Shown: positions 7,576 to 15,831, counted from the stretch's first letter. The stretch: DNA of 19,686 nucleotides from an uncultured Anaerolineae bacterium (GCA_903854805.1 CAINXK010000136.1:1-19686), one strand, 5' to 3'. The notes: a model not told the origin generated them from the sequence alone. Numbers and translations are program-made.

Positions 7576-8616
7576 TTATTCCTGCAAAGTCACTTTGGTA
7601 ATATGTCGGAATTTTCCGGGCTCAAAACCGGTGCGATGCGCCATCAGGATGGTAAGCATTTGTAAAGGCAATATTTCCACCAACATTTGAGCACTTTCGT
7701 CCACAGCAGGTAGTTGCAAAGTTGGTAATTGCGGGTCAGGTTGAGTTGCAATCCACAAGACCCGACCACCATAGCTGGTCACCTCCAACGCAAGCTCGCG
7801 ATTCAAGCTGGCAGTTTGTGAGGCCCCTTGCATCATCAATAAAGTCAGGCGTGGAGAAGCCAGTTCCATTGGACCGTGACGGAAATCGGCTACATTCATT
7901 CCATCGAAAACACACTTGGCAGCCTCTTTGTTGATCAAGGAACCATTCCAAACCGCAGCCATTGAAGCGCCTCGACCAAGGATCAACAATTGATCAACAG
8001 TACCCAGGAGGGCGTCCAATTCGGCTACCTTCCCGCGCCAATCTTCAAGATAAGATTCAATTCCATCGGCAGCTTTTCGCATGGATTGGAGCAACGTCTG
8101 CCAATCCCCGCCAGCCAGTTGTACGGATGCCAATTTCAGGGTTGCCATCATATTAATAAAGGTCTTTGTGCTGACAGTTGCCTCTTCCCCAGCATGGATG
8201 GGTACAACCAGGTTTGCCATTTGCGCCATGGGGCTATCAAGATGATTGGTCATGCTGAATTGAAAAGCCGGACCATTACCCTTTAACTTCTCCAGAAATC
8301 GGACAATCTCGACACTGTAACCAGACTGGGAATTGATCCATAAAAGCGTGCGAGAATCGATCAATCCCTGGCCATAATGCAGCGCCTCGGCTGTATTAAT
8401 ATGAACAGCCGGAGTTGACAAAGGCAACAACCCCAACCAGGCCGGGTATGCCGAATAAAAGGATGAGCCCATGCCCGTCAAAACGATACGGCTAAAATCA
8501 CCCTGATCTAAACGTTTCCGCAACGGTTCGATCTGATCTGCCGGGTAATTAGATAATGTCGCGCGCAATGCCGCGGGCTGGGAAAGGATATCTTTGATAT
8601 ATGGGTTTTCTTGCAT
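7576..8616 (-). CDS. SIS-domain sugar-phosphate isomerase/deaminase (GlmS isomerase-like, no glutaminase domain)
   Basis: A 346-residue protein with two SIS (sugar isomerase) domains, about 30-165 and 195-335, and no N-terminal glutaminase domain. It should therefore be a deaminase, deglycase or isomerase acting on a phosphosugar (AgaS/FrlB-like) rather than a glucosamine-6-phosphate synthase. Visible motifs are TGMGSSFYSAYP (47-58), INSQSGYSVEIV (94-105, where GlmS has SQSGET), LGRGASMAAVWNGSLINKEAAK (213-234, E231 at the position of the catalytic Glu) and FRHGPMELAS (245-254). The C-terminal tail KFRHITKVTLQE resembles the GlmS tail. The start has GAGAT upstream. Its divergent neighbour across a long gap is araD, which hints at sugar catabolism, but the substrate is unknown. 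Confidence 0.88.
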   Translation of the reverse strand: MQENPYIKDILSQPAALRATLSNYPADQIEPLRKRLDQGDFSRIVLTGMGSSFYSAYPAWLGLLPLSTPAVHINTAEALHYGQGLIDSRTLLWINSQSGYSVEIVRFLEKLKGNGPAFQFSMTNHLDSPMAQMANLVVPIHAGEEATVSTKTFINMMATLKLASVQLAGGDWQTLLQSMRKAADGIESYLEDWRGKVAELDALLGTVDQLLILGRGASMAAVWNGSLINKEAAKCVFDGMNVADFRHGPMELASPRLTLLMMQGASQTASLNRELALEVTSYGGRVLWIATQPDPQLPTLQLPAVDESAQMLVEILPLQMLTILMAHRTGFEPGKFRHITKVTLQE

Positions 8617-9279
8617 GGTTATCTCGATTCAATGTAGGATAATATCTTTTTTAATATCACCAGCAGCAACAACCTTCTTCAGGTTGCCTGTCGAGCGAAA
8701 TAAACGTATCGCATTATAATCTTGTTATTGCCTTCACCCAGCATTAAATAGCGCGCAGCTTTGAATTTGAATCCATGGATTTTATGGCTCTCATCAGATT
8801 TGTGGGAGATAATCAATCAGCGCTGTTCCGGGGCGTCAACGTTAACCCACCATGCCGCACCACGCGAGTTTTTGGCAGCGCTTTTGCGCGCTATTTTCCA
8901 AAGAAACTGCGTGTCATTCGTCCATTCGGCACTTATTCGTGATAAAAAACACCCACAATCGTCCCTGCAATCCCTGTGCGTGTTAAGCACAAGCCACAGA
9001 CAGCGCTAATTAATATTTTTCCCCCACAAATCTGGGGAGAACCGATTTTATCTTCCCCGATAGCAATGAGCATCCATATTCCCAGAATAATCGGCATGCA
9101 CACTCGCCAAACGAAGCAAGCTAGAAAACCGGGTCTTGCTATTACACAACCTGGTTTCGCAGGAAAAATACAGATCGGAGTGGTAATATATCAGGTAAGT
9201 TAAAAGACACAAACGGGCGGCTCTGGCAAGTGCCCTGGAAACAAACAATATGATTGAGTGAATATCAAGGAGAAATATT
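8617..9279. other. 663-bp gene-free region between divergent SIS and araD genes
   Basis: No convincing gene on either strand. I see a 6-bp hairpin CAACCT-tcttc-AGGTTG near 8674-8692, three ATTCG motifs in close series (8916, 8924, 8935) resembling degenerate ATTCGTG-type intergenic repeats, and CCCCA-caaatc-TGGGG near 9023-9038. It is long for a simple divergent promoter region and may hold a decayed gene or a repeat copy. Confidence 0.45.
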
Positions 9280-9921
9280 ATGTTAGAAAAGCTGAAAGAC
9301 GAATTAGTACAGCTGCATCTGGAATTGCCAAAACACAACCTGGTAGTGTGGACCGGCGGAAATATCAGCGCGCGCGACCCAGAAAGTGGATTAGTTGTGA
9401 TCAAGCCATCAGGTGTGCGTTACGAAGATTTAACTGCAGATAAAATGGTCGTCGTGGACCTGGCCGGAAAGATTCTTGAAGGTGAGTTAAAACCATCATC
9501 CGATACAGCCAGTCACTTATATATCTACCGTCACCGCCAGGATGTCAATGGCGTTGTACACACCCACTCTCGTTATGCCACAGCCTTCGCCGCAGTTGGC
9601 AAAGCGATCCCAGTTTACCTGACCGCTCATGCAGACGAATTTGGCGGCGAAATTCCGTGCGCGGGGTTTGCCCTGATTGGCGGAGAAGAAATCGGTCAAC
9701 AAGTCATCGAGCACATCGGAACATCCAGCGCCCTGCTTTTGAAAAATCACGGAGTTTTTACCATCGGTAAAACAGCAAATTCAGCAGTCAAGTCTGCGGT
9801 CATGGTCGAGGATATAGCCGCTACGGTCTGGATGGCACTTCAGATTGGAACACCGGATGTTATTTCTCCAGAGAATGTGGAAAAACTACATTATCGCTAT
9901 ATGAATGTTTACGGGCAATAG
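9280..9921 (+). CDS. araD: L-ribulose-5-phosphate 4-epimerase (class II aldolase/adducin family)
   Basis: A 213-residue zinc enzyme converting L-ribulose 5-phosphate to D-xylulose 5-phosphate, feeding pentose into the pentose phosphate pathway. The first 125 residues follow E. coli AraD closely, including LPKHNLV, GGNIS (26-30), IKPSGV (41-46), KPSSDT (71-76), VHTHSR (93-98) and HADEF. Zinc ligands would be H94, H96 and H157. D119 and Y211 in the C-terminal YGQ match the epimerase-specific Asp120 and Tyr229, which favours epimerase over fuculose-type aldolase. It is about 18 residues shorter than E. coli AraD because a loop before KNHG is missing. The start has AAGGAG. No araA or araB lies nearby. 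A related UlaF/SgbE-type epimerase is the main alternative. Confidence 0.87.
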   Translation: MLEKLKDELVQLHLELPKHNLVVWTGGNISARDPESGLVVIKPSGVRYEDLTADKMVVVDLAGKILEGELKPSSDTASHLYIYRHRQDVNGVVHTHSRYATAFAAVGKAIPVYLTAHADEFGGEIPCAGFALIGGEEIGQQVIEHIGTSSALLLKNHGVFTIGKTANSAVKSAVMVEDIAATVWMALQIGTPDVISPENVEKLHYRYMNVYGQ

Positions 9922-10226
9922 CCGCAAAACCACCTCAAAATATGGGTTTACTCACTGGCGATGTTATTATGAACGTCCATTTGCCGCGATGCAGCACTGC
10001 ATGAGTAAATACAACCTACCAGAACACCGCGAGAGTAGAGGACAAAAAATACAGGCACCCGAAAAAATGGATGCCTGTATTTTTATCAAACTGAATGCAA
10101 GTCAATGACACTACGAATTAAATGCGCACAACTATATATTTCACGACTCGGGTGATACACTGGCCGTGTGCTGAAGAAATGTAATAGAAACCAAATCTCA
10201 ATACAATTTTCGTACTTATGCACAAT
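9922..10226. other. Gene-free gap holding the araD terminator
   Basis: Apart from the strong hairpin at 10045-10084 I see nothing recognisable in this 305-bp stretch. A 67-residue frame over its first half has no start signal and runs through the terminator, so it is not taken as a gene. Confidence 0.5.
10045..10084. terminator. Strong bidirectional rho-independent terminator
   Basis: A perfect 13-bp stem pairs AAAAATACAGGCA (10045-10057) with TGCCTGTATTTTT (10072-10084), with a 14-base loop. T-runs end the stem on both strands, so it can end araD transcripts and also transcripts of the gene at 10227 reading the other way. Confidence 0.9.
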
Positions 10227-10646
10227 TTATTTCGGCCACCCGACAGGCGGGTCACCCAGCGCCAGCGTTACATGGATGCGCTTATTACCAGTATGAATTT
10301 TCCCGGACTGGAAATTTTTAACGGAGACGCCATCGAAGTAAACCGGTTCCTGCCCTTCGATGTCATCCATCTCAATCGTATACTCATCAACCAGATCCAA
10401 ATAAGGGTCATCCATTGAAGTATCCAGGGACTTACCATGAACATTCGGGTCGGGATGCCTTGCTTTTAGACCAAAATTATTAATCCATGTATAGCCGGTT
10501 GGCAAGTCAGCCGGAAGTTCCTTTTGATAGACATCATACCTATCCGTCTGGGCAAGTTTTATGATGATATGCTTCGAATGGCTATTCGAAGTATGGGGAG
10601 GTATGGTAAAGCCAACTTTTTCTGAAGAAATTTTTTTATCGGCCAT
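10227..10646 (-). CDS. Protein of unknown function (139 residues)
   Basis: Not recognised. The protein is soluble and acidic, with no signal peptide or membrane segment. The N-terminus is polar (MADKKISSEKVGFTIPPHTS). The middle alternates hydrophobic and polar residues (HIIIKLAQTDRYDVYQKELP, about 26-45; VDEYTIEMDDIEG, about 86-98), suggesting a beta-sandwich. The C-terminal half, with YFDGVSVKNFQSGKIHTGNKRIHVTLALGDPP, has a carbohydrate- or calcium-domain look, but I cannot name a domain. Amino-acid use reads as a real protein although only a weak GCAGG lies upstream. It stands alone, in the opposite direction to the genes on both sides, with the bidirectional terminator 143 bases after its stop. 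Such isolation is common for accessory genes. Confidence 0.7.
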   Translation of the reverse strand: MADKKISSEKVGFTIPPHTSNSHSKHIIIKLAQTDRYDVYQKELPADLPTGYTWINNFGLKARHPDPNVHGKSLDTSMDDPYLDLVDEYTIEMDDIEGQEPVYFDGVSVKNFQSGKIHTGNKRIHVTLALGDPPVGWPK

Positions 10647-10960
10647 TAGATTTGCCTGCTTTCTTGAAAAACTCGATTATTTTATTGTAATTATATCTTA
10701 TTACTCGACTTTTTTTGAGCAAATCAATCAGAACTGGAGCCCATAATTTGCCAGGGACCAGTTCAATTGTGCTTATTTTGAGATGGTGTCTGTACAATAA
10801 CACCACAATACCTGTCTTTTGATATACAATAAAATTATTATCGGGCTATGAGATTTAATTTTATCAGTTTAGAGGGAAAACAAAATAAGAAGGACATTCA
10901 TCAGATTATTTACGCTCTGATGCTAAAGCAATGGTCGTCTGAATACTAAAGGGAACGAAC
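10647..10960. other. Divergent upstream region before the two-component system
   Basis: A 314-bp AT-rich region that must hold the promoters of the 139-residue gene and the histidine kinase. I see only weak promoter-like boxes (for example TACAAT near 10825) and a possible short leader frame (separate entry). Confidence 0.4.
10848..10949 (+). CDS. Possible 33-residue leader peptide upstream of the histidine kinase
   Basis: An ATG-to-TAA frame of 33 codons (MRFNFISLEGKQNKKD... ending WSSEY) stops 11 bases before the kinase ATG. Its stop codon overlaps the kinase Shine-Dalgarno AAAGGG, which would allow translational coupling. It has no strong Shine-Dalgarno of its own, and a frame this short can arise by chance in AT-rich DNA. 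I list it as a weak candidate only. Confidence 0.2.
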   Translation: MRFNFISLEGKQNKKDIHQIIYALMLKQWSSEY

Positions 10961-12904
10961 ATGACCTGGCAATTATCCCCAATCGCATTGATGTACTTGC
11001 TGTCCGCGATGATCAATTTGTTCACCGCGCTGATCAACTGGCGCCGACGCCATGGTCATAAAGGTGTTTCCACCCTTTCAGTGGTCATTTTCGTGACCGG
11101 GCTATGGTTAACCGGGTCGTTTTTGGAAATGGCCGTGGTGGAAATCAGTAATAAATTTTTTTTTCTGACATTTGAAGATAGTATTAGTGGTTTCGTATTT
11201 ATTCTTTTATTTTTTTTCGTACTGGACTATTTTTCCCTTTGGCCATGGTTCCGTGGTTGGTGGCGCGGAGCCTTATTGCTGACTGGTGTGGCGAATGCAC
11301 TGATTGGGTGGACAAACTCAGTACACCACTGGTTTTGGACAGGTTTTACCTTCGGACCTCCGGCTAGCAACGTCATCTACTATACCCATGGCCCACTCTG
11401 GGCCATCGGAAATGTTTTTTTTATAGGGCTGGTCGCTCTTTCATTAATTTTAATGTGTTACAAATCAATTATCAGCCGAGGGCAGGATCAGCAAACCGCG
11501 CTTTTCGTCGCTGCCGCGCTGGCTGCCCCCTTCATCACATACTTTATATCCGCACTGTTGCCAGACCAATTAATAGGTTTACTGGCGACACCTTTTGGAT
11601 ATGCTATCACAGCACTGTTAATTGACTGGGCCGCTGTGGAAGATTTCCGCTACCAGGTCAATCAACAAACTAACGGATTGGTTTATTCTGTCGAGAAATA
11701 TAAACAAGAGATCGACAAACGCGAAAAATTGGAACTGGAGCTGCGCAAATCTCAAGATATTCTGGCAATGCGCCTGGCCTCGCAGAGCTCCAAGATGACT
11801 GGCGTATACGATCTGATCCTGGTTAGCGGACAGGCTTCCAAACCGCAGGATCTGCTCGAAGCTTCGCTTTCCAAAATATTAACAGTAATTAACTGTCAGA
11901 CCACTCTATTTTTGGAGCTCAATCCCAACCAGGAATTACACATAGTAGCCTCGCAGGGAATTGATCTTGACCACGATCTCACTGATCTGGCATTTTCTTC
12001 GGACTGGTTACCAATAGCACCCGATGTATGCGCAGACATCTCCTCGCATCGCATCGCCGGGCTGCCTCCTGAACTACGCCTAAAAGGCTACGAGGCAGCA
12101 CTACTCAAGTGGGTTATCGTCCAGGATCATCCGATGGGCATTCTAGCCGTTTATTGGAAAACAGAATATAGTTTTGCCGTTGAAGATATTGCCCTATTTG
12201 GAGCTCTTAGCGACGGGTTGGGGCTAATTATGGAAAACGCCCGCTTACGGCAGATTGGAGCAGATGAAGCCACCAGGCAGGAAAGACGCCGACTCGCCAG
12301 AGACTTGCACGATTCTGTGACTCAATCGCTCCACAGCTTGGTGCTTTCTTCGCAGAGCGCCATGGAGGAAACCCGGGATCCCGAGCGCTTAAAACGAATA
12401 CTGAAAGGTTTGGACACCGGCGCACGCCAGGCGCTCAAAGAGATGCGTCTCTTACTATACGAATTACGCTTGGCATCCCCGATTAATAGCGGTCTGGTTG
12501 AATTGCTCAGCAACCGTTTGGATGCTGTTGAACACCGGGCAGGCATCCATGCAGAGATAATAGTTGATCCAACCGCATCCTGGCCAAAAGAGTGGGAGCT
12601 TGAATTATATCCACTTGCCATGGAAGCCCTTAATAATTCGCTCAAACACGCGCGCGCTTCGTATGTAAGCGTTCGTTTACACGGCGCACATGATCACCTG
12701 CAGATGGAGATCCAGGACAATGGTCTAGGGTTTGACCTAGCAGCAGTACCTCCGGGTGGAATGGGTATGAAAAATATGGCCGAACGCTGTGAGCGCCTTG
12801 GCGCTTATTTTTCGATTATCACAAGTCCATCTGCTGGGACCACCATCCAGATAAAATTAAAAAACAGTGAAGAAGACTCACTGACCAAAGCTACCAATGG
12901 ATAA
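10961..12904 (+). CDS. Membrane sensor histidine kinase (7TM N-terminus, GAF, HisKA_3, HATPase)
   Basis: A 647-residue NarX/DesK-class kinase. Residues 1-225 form about seven membrane segments like the HisKA_7TM sensor module. A short coiled coil follows (about 243-275), then a GAF-like sensory domain (about 285-430). The dimerisation/phosphoacceptor motif is RRRLARDLHDSVTQSLHSL (442-460) with H450 as the phosphorylated residue. The ATPase domain has an N-box (EALNNSLKHA, 555-564), DNGLGFD (586-592) and GGMGMKNMAER (599-609). All key residues are present, so it should be active. The signal is unknown. The start has AAGGGA seven bases upstream. Its stop overlaps the start of the response regulator by 8 bp, so the two are translationally coupled and surely partners. 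Confidence 0.94.
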   Translation: MTWQLSPIALMYLLSAMINLFTALINWRRRHGHKGVSTLSVVIFVTGLWLTGSFLEMAVVEISNKFFFLTFEDSISGFVFILLFFFVLDYFSLWPWFRGWWRGALLLTGVANALIGWTNSVHHWFWTGFTFGPPASNVIYYTHGPLWAIGNVFFIGLVALSLILMCYKSIISRGQDQQTALFVAAALAAPFITYFISALLPDQLIGLLATPFGYAITALLIDWAAVEDFRYQVNQQTNGLVYSVEKYKQEIDKREKLELELRKSQDILAMRLASQSSKMTGVYDLILVSGQASKPQDLLEASLSKILTVINCQTTLFLELNPNQELHIVASQGIDLDHDLTDLAFSSDWLPIAPDVCADISSHRIAGLPPELRLKGYEAALLKWVIVQDHPMGILAVYWKTEYSFAVEDIALFGALSDGLGLIMENARLRQIGADEATRQERRRLARDLHDSVTQSLHSLVLSSQSAMEETRDPERLKRILKGLDTGARQALKEMRLLLYELRLASPINSGLVELLSNRLDAVEHRAGIHAEIIVDPTASWPKEWELELYPLAMEALNNSLKHARASYVSVRLHGAHDHLQMEIQDNGLGFDLAAVPPGGMGMKNMAERCERLGAYFSIITSPSAGTTIQIKLKNSEEDSLTKATNG

Positions 12905-13541
12905 AACCCGCATCCTCATTGTCGACGACCATCCATTGATGCGCGCTGCTCTGCGAGAGATTATCGAATTAAAAGCTGAATTTGAGATCATTGGAGAAGC
13001 GGTCAACGGTGCTCATGCGTTAGAAATGGCTCTAAAATTTAATCCACAGGTGATTTTAATGGATCTTTACATGCCCATAATGGACGGCATTGAAGCCACC
13101 CAGAAAATCGTACACTCGATTCCGGGTGTCAAAATCCTGGTCATTACAAGTTCAAACGATGATGAAAAAATCATCGCAGCAATTCGCGCAGGAGCAGCAG
13201 GCATTTTGCTTAAAGACTCATCACGCGAACACATTTTATTTGGGTTACGCGAGATCGCTAATGGGCATAGGTTCATTCCACAAGAAATTGGCGCAAGGCT
13301 GGCATGTGCCTTGCAGGCCGAACACCATCAAGTAATTGTACTTACCTCTCGCGAAGAAGAAGTATTGATCATTGTAGGCGAAGGCTACACAAATATGGAA
13401 ATTGCAAATAAACTGGCGATCAGCGAGGCAACTGTTCGGGTTCACATCTCCAACATTATGCAAAAACTGGATGTGAAGGACCGCAGCCAGGTGGCAATAT
13501 TCGCACAAAGGAATAGAATTCAGGTTCAGCCAACACCATAA
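12897..13541 (+). CDS. NarL/FixJ-type response regulator with LuxR DNA-binding domain
   Basis: A 214-residue transcription factor and the partner of the kinase it overlaps. The receiver domain (about 4-122) has the acidic pair D10/D11, phosphoacceptor D56 in ILMDLYMP, T84 in VITSS and K106 in LLKDSS, so all switch residues are intact. A linker leads to a LuxR helix-turn-helix (149-205), LTSREEEVLIIVGEGYTNMEIANKL and ATVRVHISNIMQKLDV. No clear Shine-Dalgarno precedes the ATG, which fits translational coupling. Targets are not evident; no gene immediately downstream on the same strand would form a regulon. Confidence 0.95.
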   Translation: MDKTRILIVDDHPLMRAALREIIELKAEFEIIGEAVNGAHALEMALKFNPQVILMDLYMPIMDGIEATQKIVHSIPGVKILVITSSNDDEKIIAAIRAGAAGILLKDSSREHILFGLREIANGHRFIPQEIGARLACALQAEHHQVIVLTSREEEVLIIVGEGYTNMEIANKLAISEATVRVHISNIMQKLDVKDRSQVAIFAQRNRIQVQPTP

Positions 13542-13964
13542 ACTCTACTCAAAACCAGATAAGCAAGGGCGGGAAATTTTATCTGGTATATCATTCGACC
13601 GGCAAACTGGCTAGACAAAAGCAATGCAACTTCAACACCAGCCGACAACCCTGGTCCGGAAAAATAATCAAAAAGTACTCAATCAGCGGCGATATTTTTA
13701 CTTCTCCACACCAAAACCAAAGGTGTGGAGAAGTCTTTTGTTGGCACCTACCCTCAGGTATTCAGGTTCGGATCTTACCTATAGCAACGATTTCCAGTAA
13801 GAGCACACTGATCGGTGCGCTGCGAAAATCAGGAAGGTGATCCAATGAACAGCTGAGAAGGTAATATTGGTGATAACAAGATCTTACGCAGGATTTTGCA
13901 AATAGTTATGCCAATTGCAGCCAATCAACAGAACTCCCAACCTGTTTACAATACCGCGATACTA
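13542..13964. other. Convergent gap between the two-component system and the NmrA-like gene
   Basis: This 423-bp region has no credible gene. It holds a hairpin with 9-bp arms ACCAGATAA (13554-13562) and TTATCTGGT (13579-13587) just after the regulator stop, and a strong terminator at 13700-13734. Nothing recognisable lies between 13745 and 13964. Confidence 0.5.
13700..13734 (+). terminator. Rho-independent terminator of the two-component operon
   Basis: A perfect 13-bp stem ACTTCTCCACACC / GGTGTGGAGAAGT with a 9-base loop, followed on the plus strand by CTTTTGTT. It lies 158 bases after the response regulator stop. The minus strand lacks a T-run after the stem, so the plus direction is favoured. 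Confidence 0.85.
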
Positions 13965-14867
13965 CTAAAGGTAGTGCCGTTTCAATTCTGAGGCGTATTG
14001 CCTGCCGACCGATTCCTTGTTTGCCGTTAACCAGTTGGCAAGCCGGGTGGTTGCACGGGGCAGCTCAGCCGAGACGAGTAAACCAGCAGTCAGACCATCA
14101 ACCTCATCCTGGGTAAGCAGGACATCCCCAACGAAGGCGCTGATTATTCGCGATGCAGCCAGGGCCAGGTTTGCCGGAACAGAAATTAGTGGCCGTGAAT
14201 ACCCACTACAAGCACCAATTAATTGAATCAGCTCTTTGAATGAGAAAATATCGGGACCAACCGCATCCCAAAGCAGGTTTTCACTTTGCGTTCCGGCTTC
14301 CAAGGCCAATTCAGCCAGATCATCAACAAAAATTGGCTGCAGGCGGTAGCTGCCGTCACCGGGCAGAGCAAAAACCGGAAAACGTCGCAGCAGGTAAGCA
14401 ATGTTATTGATCAGGATATCTTCTGCCCCAAAGAGCACAGTTGGGCGTAGAATGGCATAAGACAAACCCGATGCAATCACGGCCTGTTCATTTAGCGCCT
14501 TGCCGCGAAAATACGGCAAGTGGGATTCCGGCGAGGGGTTGGTAATACTGATGTGGACTATGCGCCGGACGCCAGCCAACCTGGCGGACTCGATCAAACG
14601 CGCTGTGTTTTCAACGGCTTTCGATTGAGTTGCAGCTCCATGATCGAAACGGACCCAGTAGGTATTGTACAAAGTATCAACACCGGTCAGCGAACGAGCC
14701 ATACCAGGTACATCGAAATCCAGTGGAAACGCTTTGACCTGTCCAGCGAAAGGATCTGGACGGTTGGGATGGCCAGTAAGAGTGATGACCTGCTCACCCC
14801 GTGCTAAGAGCCGGCGTGTGATGTACTTGCCAGAATATGAGTAAGAACCAGTCACAGCAATTTTCAT
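13965..14867 (-). CDS. NmrA-like / atypical short-chain dehydrogenase, NAD(P)-binding
   Basis: A 300-residue cytoplasmic Rossmann-fold protein from the ATG at 14867, which has a strong GAGGT Shine-Dalgarno. A frame extension to 14939 would overlap the upstream gene and is rejected. The dinucleotide motif reads TGSYSYSG (6-13); relatives usually have TGxxGYSG, so the middle glycine is replaced by S10. The YxxxK pair (Y119, K123) is present, and HISITNP and LRPTVLFG (140-147) are typical of the NmrA/NDUFA9-like group. Such proteins act as redox sensors, reductases or epimerases; the substrate is unknown. It is the last gene of a three-gene unit, 16 bases after the small membrane protein. Confidence 0.88.
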   Translation of the reverse strand: MKIAVTGSYSYSGKYITRRLLARGEQVITLTGHPNRPDPFAGQVKAFPLDFDVPGMARSLTGVDTLYNTYWVRFDHGAATQSKAVENTARLIESARLAGVRRIVHISITNPSPESHLPYFRGKALNEQAVIASGLSYAILRPTVLFGAEDILINNIAYLLRRFPVFALPGDGSYRLQPIFVDDLAELALEAGTQSENLLWDAVGPDIFSFKELIQLIGACSGYSRPLISVPANLALAASRIISAFVGDVLLTQDEVDGLTAGLLVSAELPRATTRLANWLTANKESVGRQYASELKRHYL

Positions 14868-14883
14868 TTTGACCTCAAAAAAC

Positions 14884-15228
14884 TTATCTGGCTGCCGGTC
14901 GAGGCGCCACCAGTGCAAAAAACGAGACTGCGCCACCAATACCGATCAGCGCCAACAGAAAACCCATAAGATTTACGCGCACCTGGCTGGCAGCATCATA
15001 AAACTGCATGCCAGAAGCACTTTCAAGTGGGTTGTAGCCCATGCCGAAGATCAGTGGCAACCCTACCAACAATATACTTGAAAACACCATCCAAAATTGG
15101 GCGCGGTCCTGGGTGCCGCACAGATCAACCAGGATCAGTCGCAGATAAGGCCGAAAATAAATCACAGCTGCCAGGCTGATCCCGATTGTTACCGCAAGTT
15201 GAAAAAGGTAGATCCAAATTGCATTCAT
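14884..15228 (-). CDS. Small membrane protein of unknown function (114 residues)
   Basis: Three hydrophobic segments, about 6-25, 46-63 and 86-108, joined by short loops; the loop after segment 1 carries RPYLRLILVDLCGTQDRAQFW. I do not recognise a named family. A strong AAAGGAG lies seven bases before the ATG, so it is well translated. It lies between the GbsR-type regulator and the NmrA-like protein, all on one strand, which suggests a membrane component of a regulated redox or stress function. A distant DoxX-like or small permease role is possible but not shown by sequence. Confidence 0.82.
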   Translation of the reverse strand: MNAIWIYLFQLAVTIGISLAAVIYFRPYLRLILVDLCGTQDRAQFWMVFSSILLVGLPLIFGMGYNPLESASGMQFYDAASQVRVNLMGFLLALIGIGGAVSFFALVAPRPAAR

Positions 15229-15250
15229 ATAATTCTCCTTTGCTCGTTGG

Positions 15251-15296
15251 CAGCGTTGAAGACACCGGTGACGAATGGCCCGGTTTTACAACGCTG
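15251..15296 (-). repeat. Nested hairpin between the regulator and the membrane protein gene
   Basis: CAGCGTTG (15251-15258) pairs with CAACGCTG (15289-15296), and inside it ACCGG (15264-15268) pairs with CCGGT (15280-15284). No T-run follows on the minus strand before the Shine-Dalgarno. It may set relative mRNA levels of the regulator and the downstream genes by processing or attenuation. Confidence 0.45.
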
Positions 15297-15309
15297 TTTG
15301 CTCAAAAAC

Positions 15310-15831
15310 CTATCTTAATATTTTCAAAACGGTCTGGATTGTGTTGGCACCCAGGCTGTCGAGCCGTGAAATGGCACTAAACAGGCCATCCAGGGTCACA
15401 AAAAAGGAATTCAAAGCACGCACACGTTCTTTAAGAAATTCGCGTTCTGGGTTCGCTGGGCCGGATTCCAATCGTTGCAGAGTCACTTTGACAGAATCAA
15501 CCGCCCGGTCAAACTCACTATTTTGACGTTCTTTCAGAATGGCACGAATAGCCTTGTAAAAATCAGTCTCGGCCTGGTAATAATCCTTGCGATCGCCGAA
15601 ACGTATTACTGGTTGGATCAAGCCCATCCGGGATAGAGCGCGCACATTGGTGCTAATTGCTCCCTTGGTGAGACCCGCCTGCTCGACAATCTCATCGAGC
15701 GAGAGCGGATTGGGGGAGAGATATAGGACTGCGAAAATTGCGCCCATTCCTTTCGGAAAGCCCCAGAACTGGCTGATACTACTCAGCCCCTCTACAAAAT
15801 TTTGCTTGATTAGGAGAAGATCGTCTGTCAT
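15310..15831 (-). CDS. GbsR/MarR-family winged-helix transcription regulator
   Basis: A 173-residue DNA-binding protein, the usual length for GbsR-type regulators, which in known cases control osmoprotectant genes or other stress responses as repressors. The N-terminus ISQFWGFPKGMGAIFAVLYLS (about 19-39) is the family signature. The helix-turn-helix is at about 43-73 (LSLDEIVEQAGLTKGAISTNVRAL), with the wing near RFGDRKDYY. The C-terminal half is helical and should dimerise. The ATG has GAGG four bases upstream. It heads the operon that includes the membrane and NmrA-like genes, and its own promoter carries a palindrome at the predicted start of transcription, so autorepression is likely. It is divergent from the short UvrA. 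Confidence 0.9.
   Translation of the reverse strand: MTDDLLLIKQNFVEGLSSISQFWGFPKGMGAIFAVLYLSPNPLSLDEIVEQAGLTKGAISTNVRALSRMGLIQPVIRFGDRKDYYQAETDFYKAIRAILKERQNSEFDRAVDSVKVTLQRLESGPANPEREFLKERVRALNSFFVTLDGLFSAISRLDSLGANTIQTVLKILR

Noticed and set aside
8761..9009. 82-codon plus-strand frame in the SIS-araD gap
   Set aside because: No ribosome site, no family motif, and it spans the ATTCG repeats.
9905..10108. 67-codon plus-strand frame after araD
   Set aside because: It overlaps the end of araD, lacks a ribosome site and runs straight through a perfect terminator.
14868..14939. 24-codon upstream extension of the NmrA-like frame
   Set aside because: It overlaps the end of the membrane protein gene, whereas the ATG at 14867 has a strong Shine-Dalgarno and gives the expected Rossmann-fold N-terminus.
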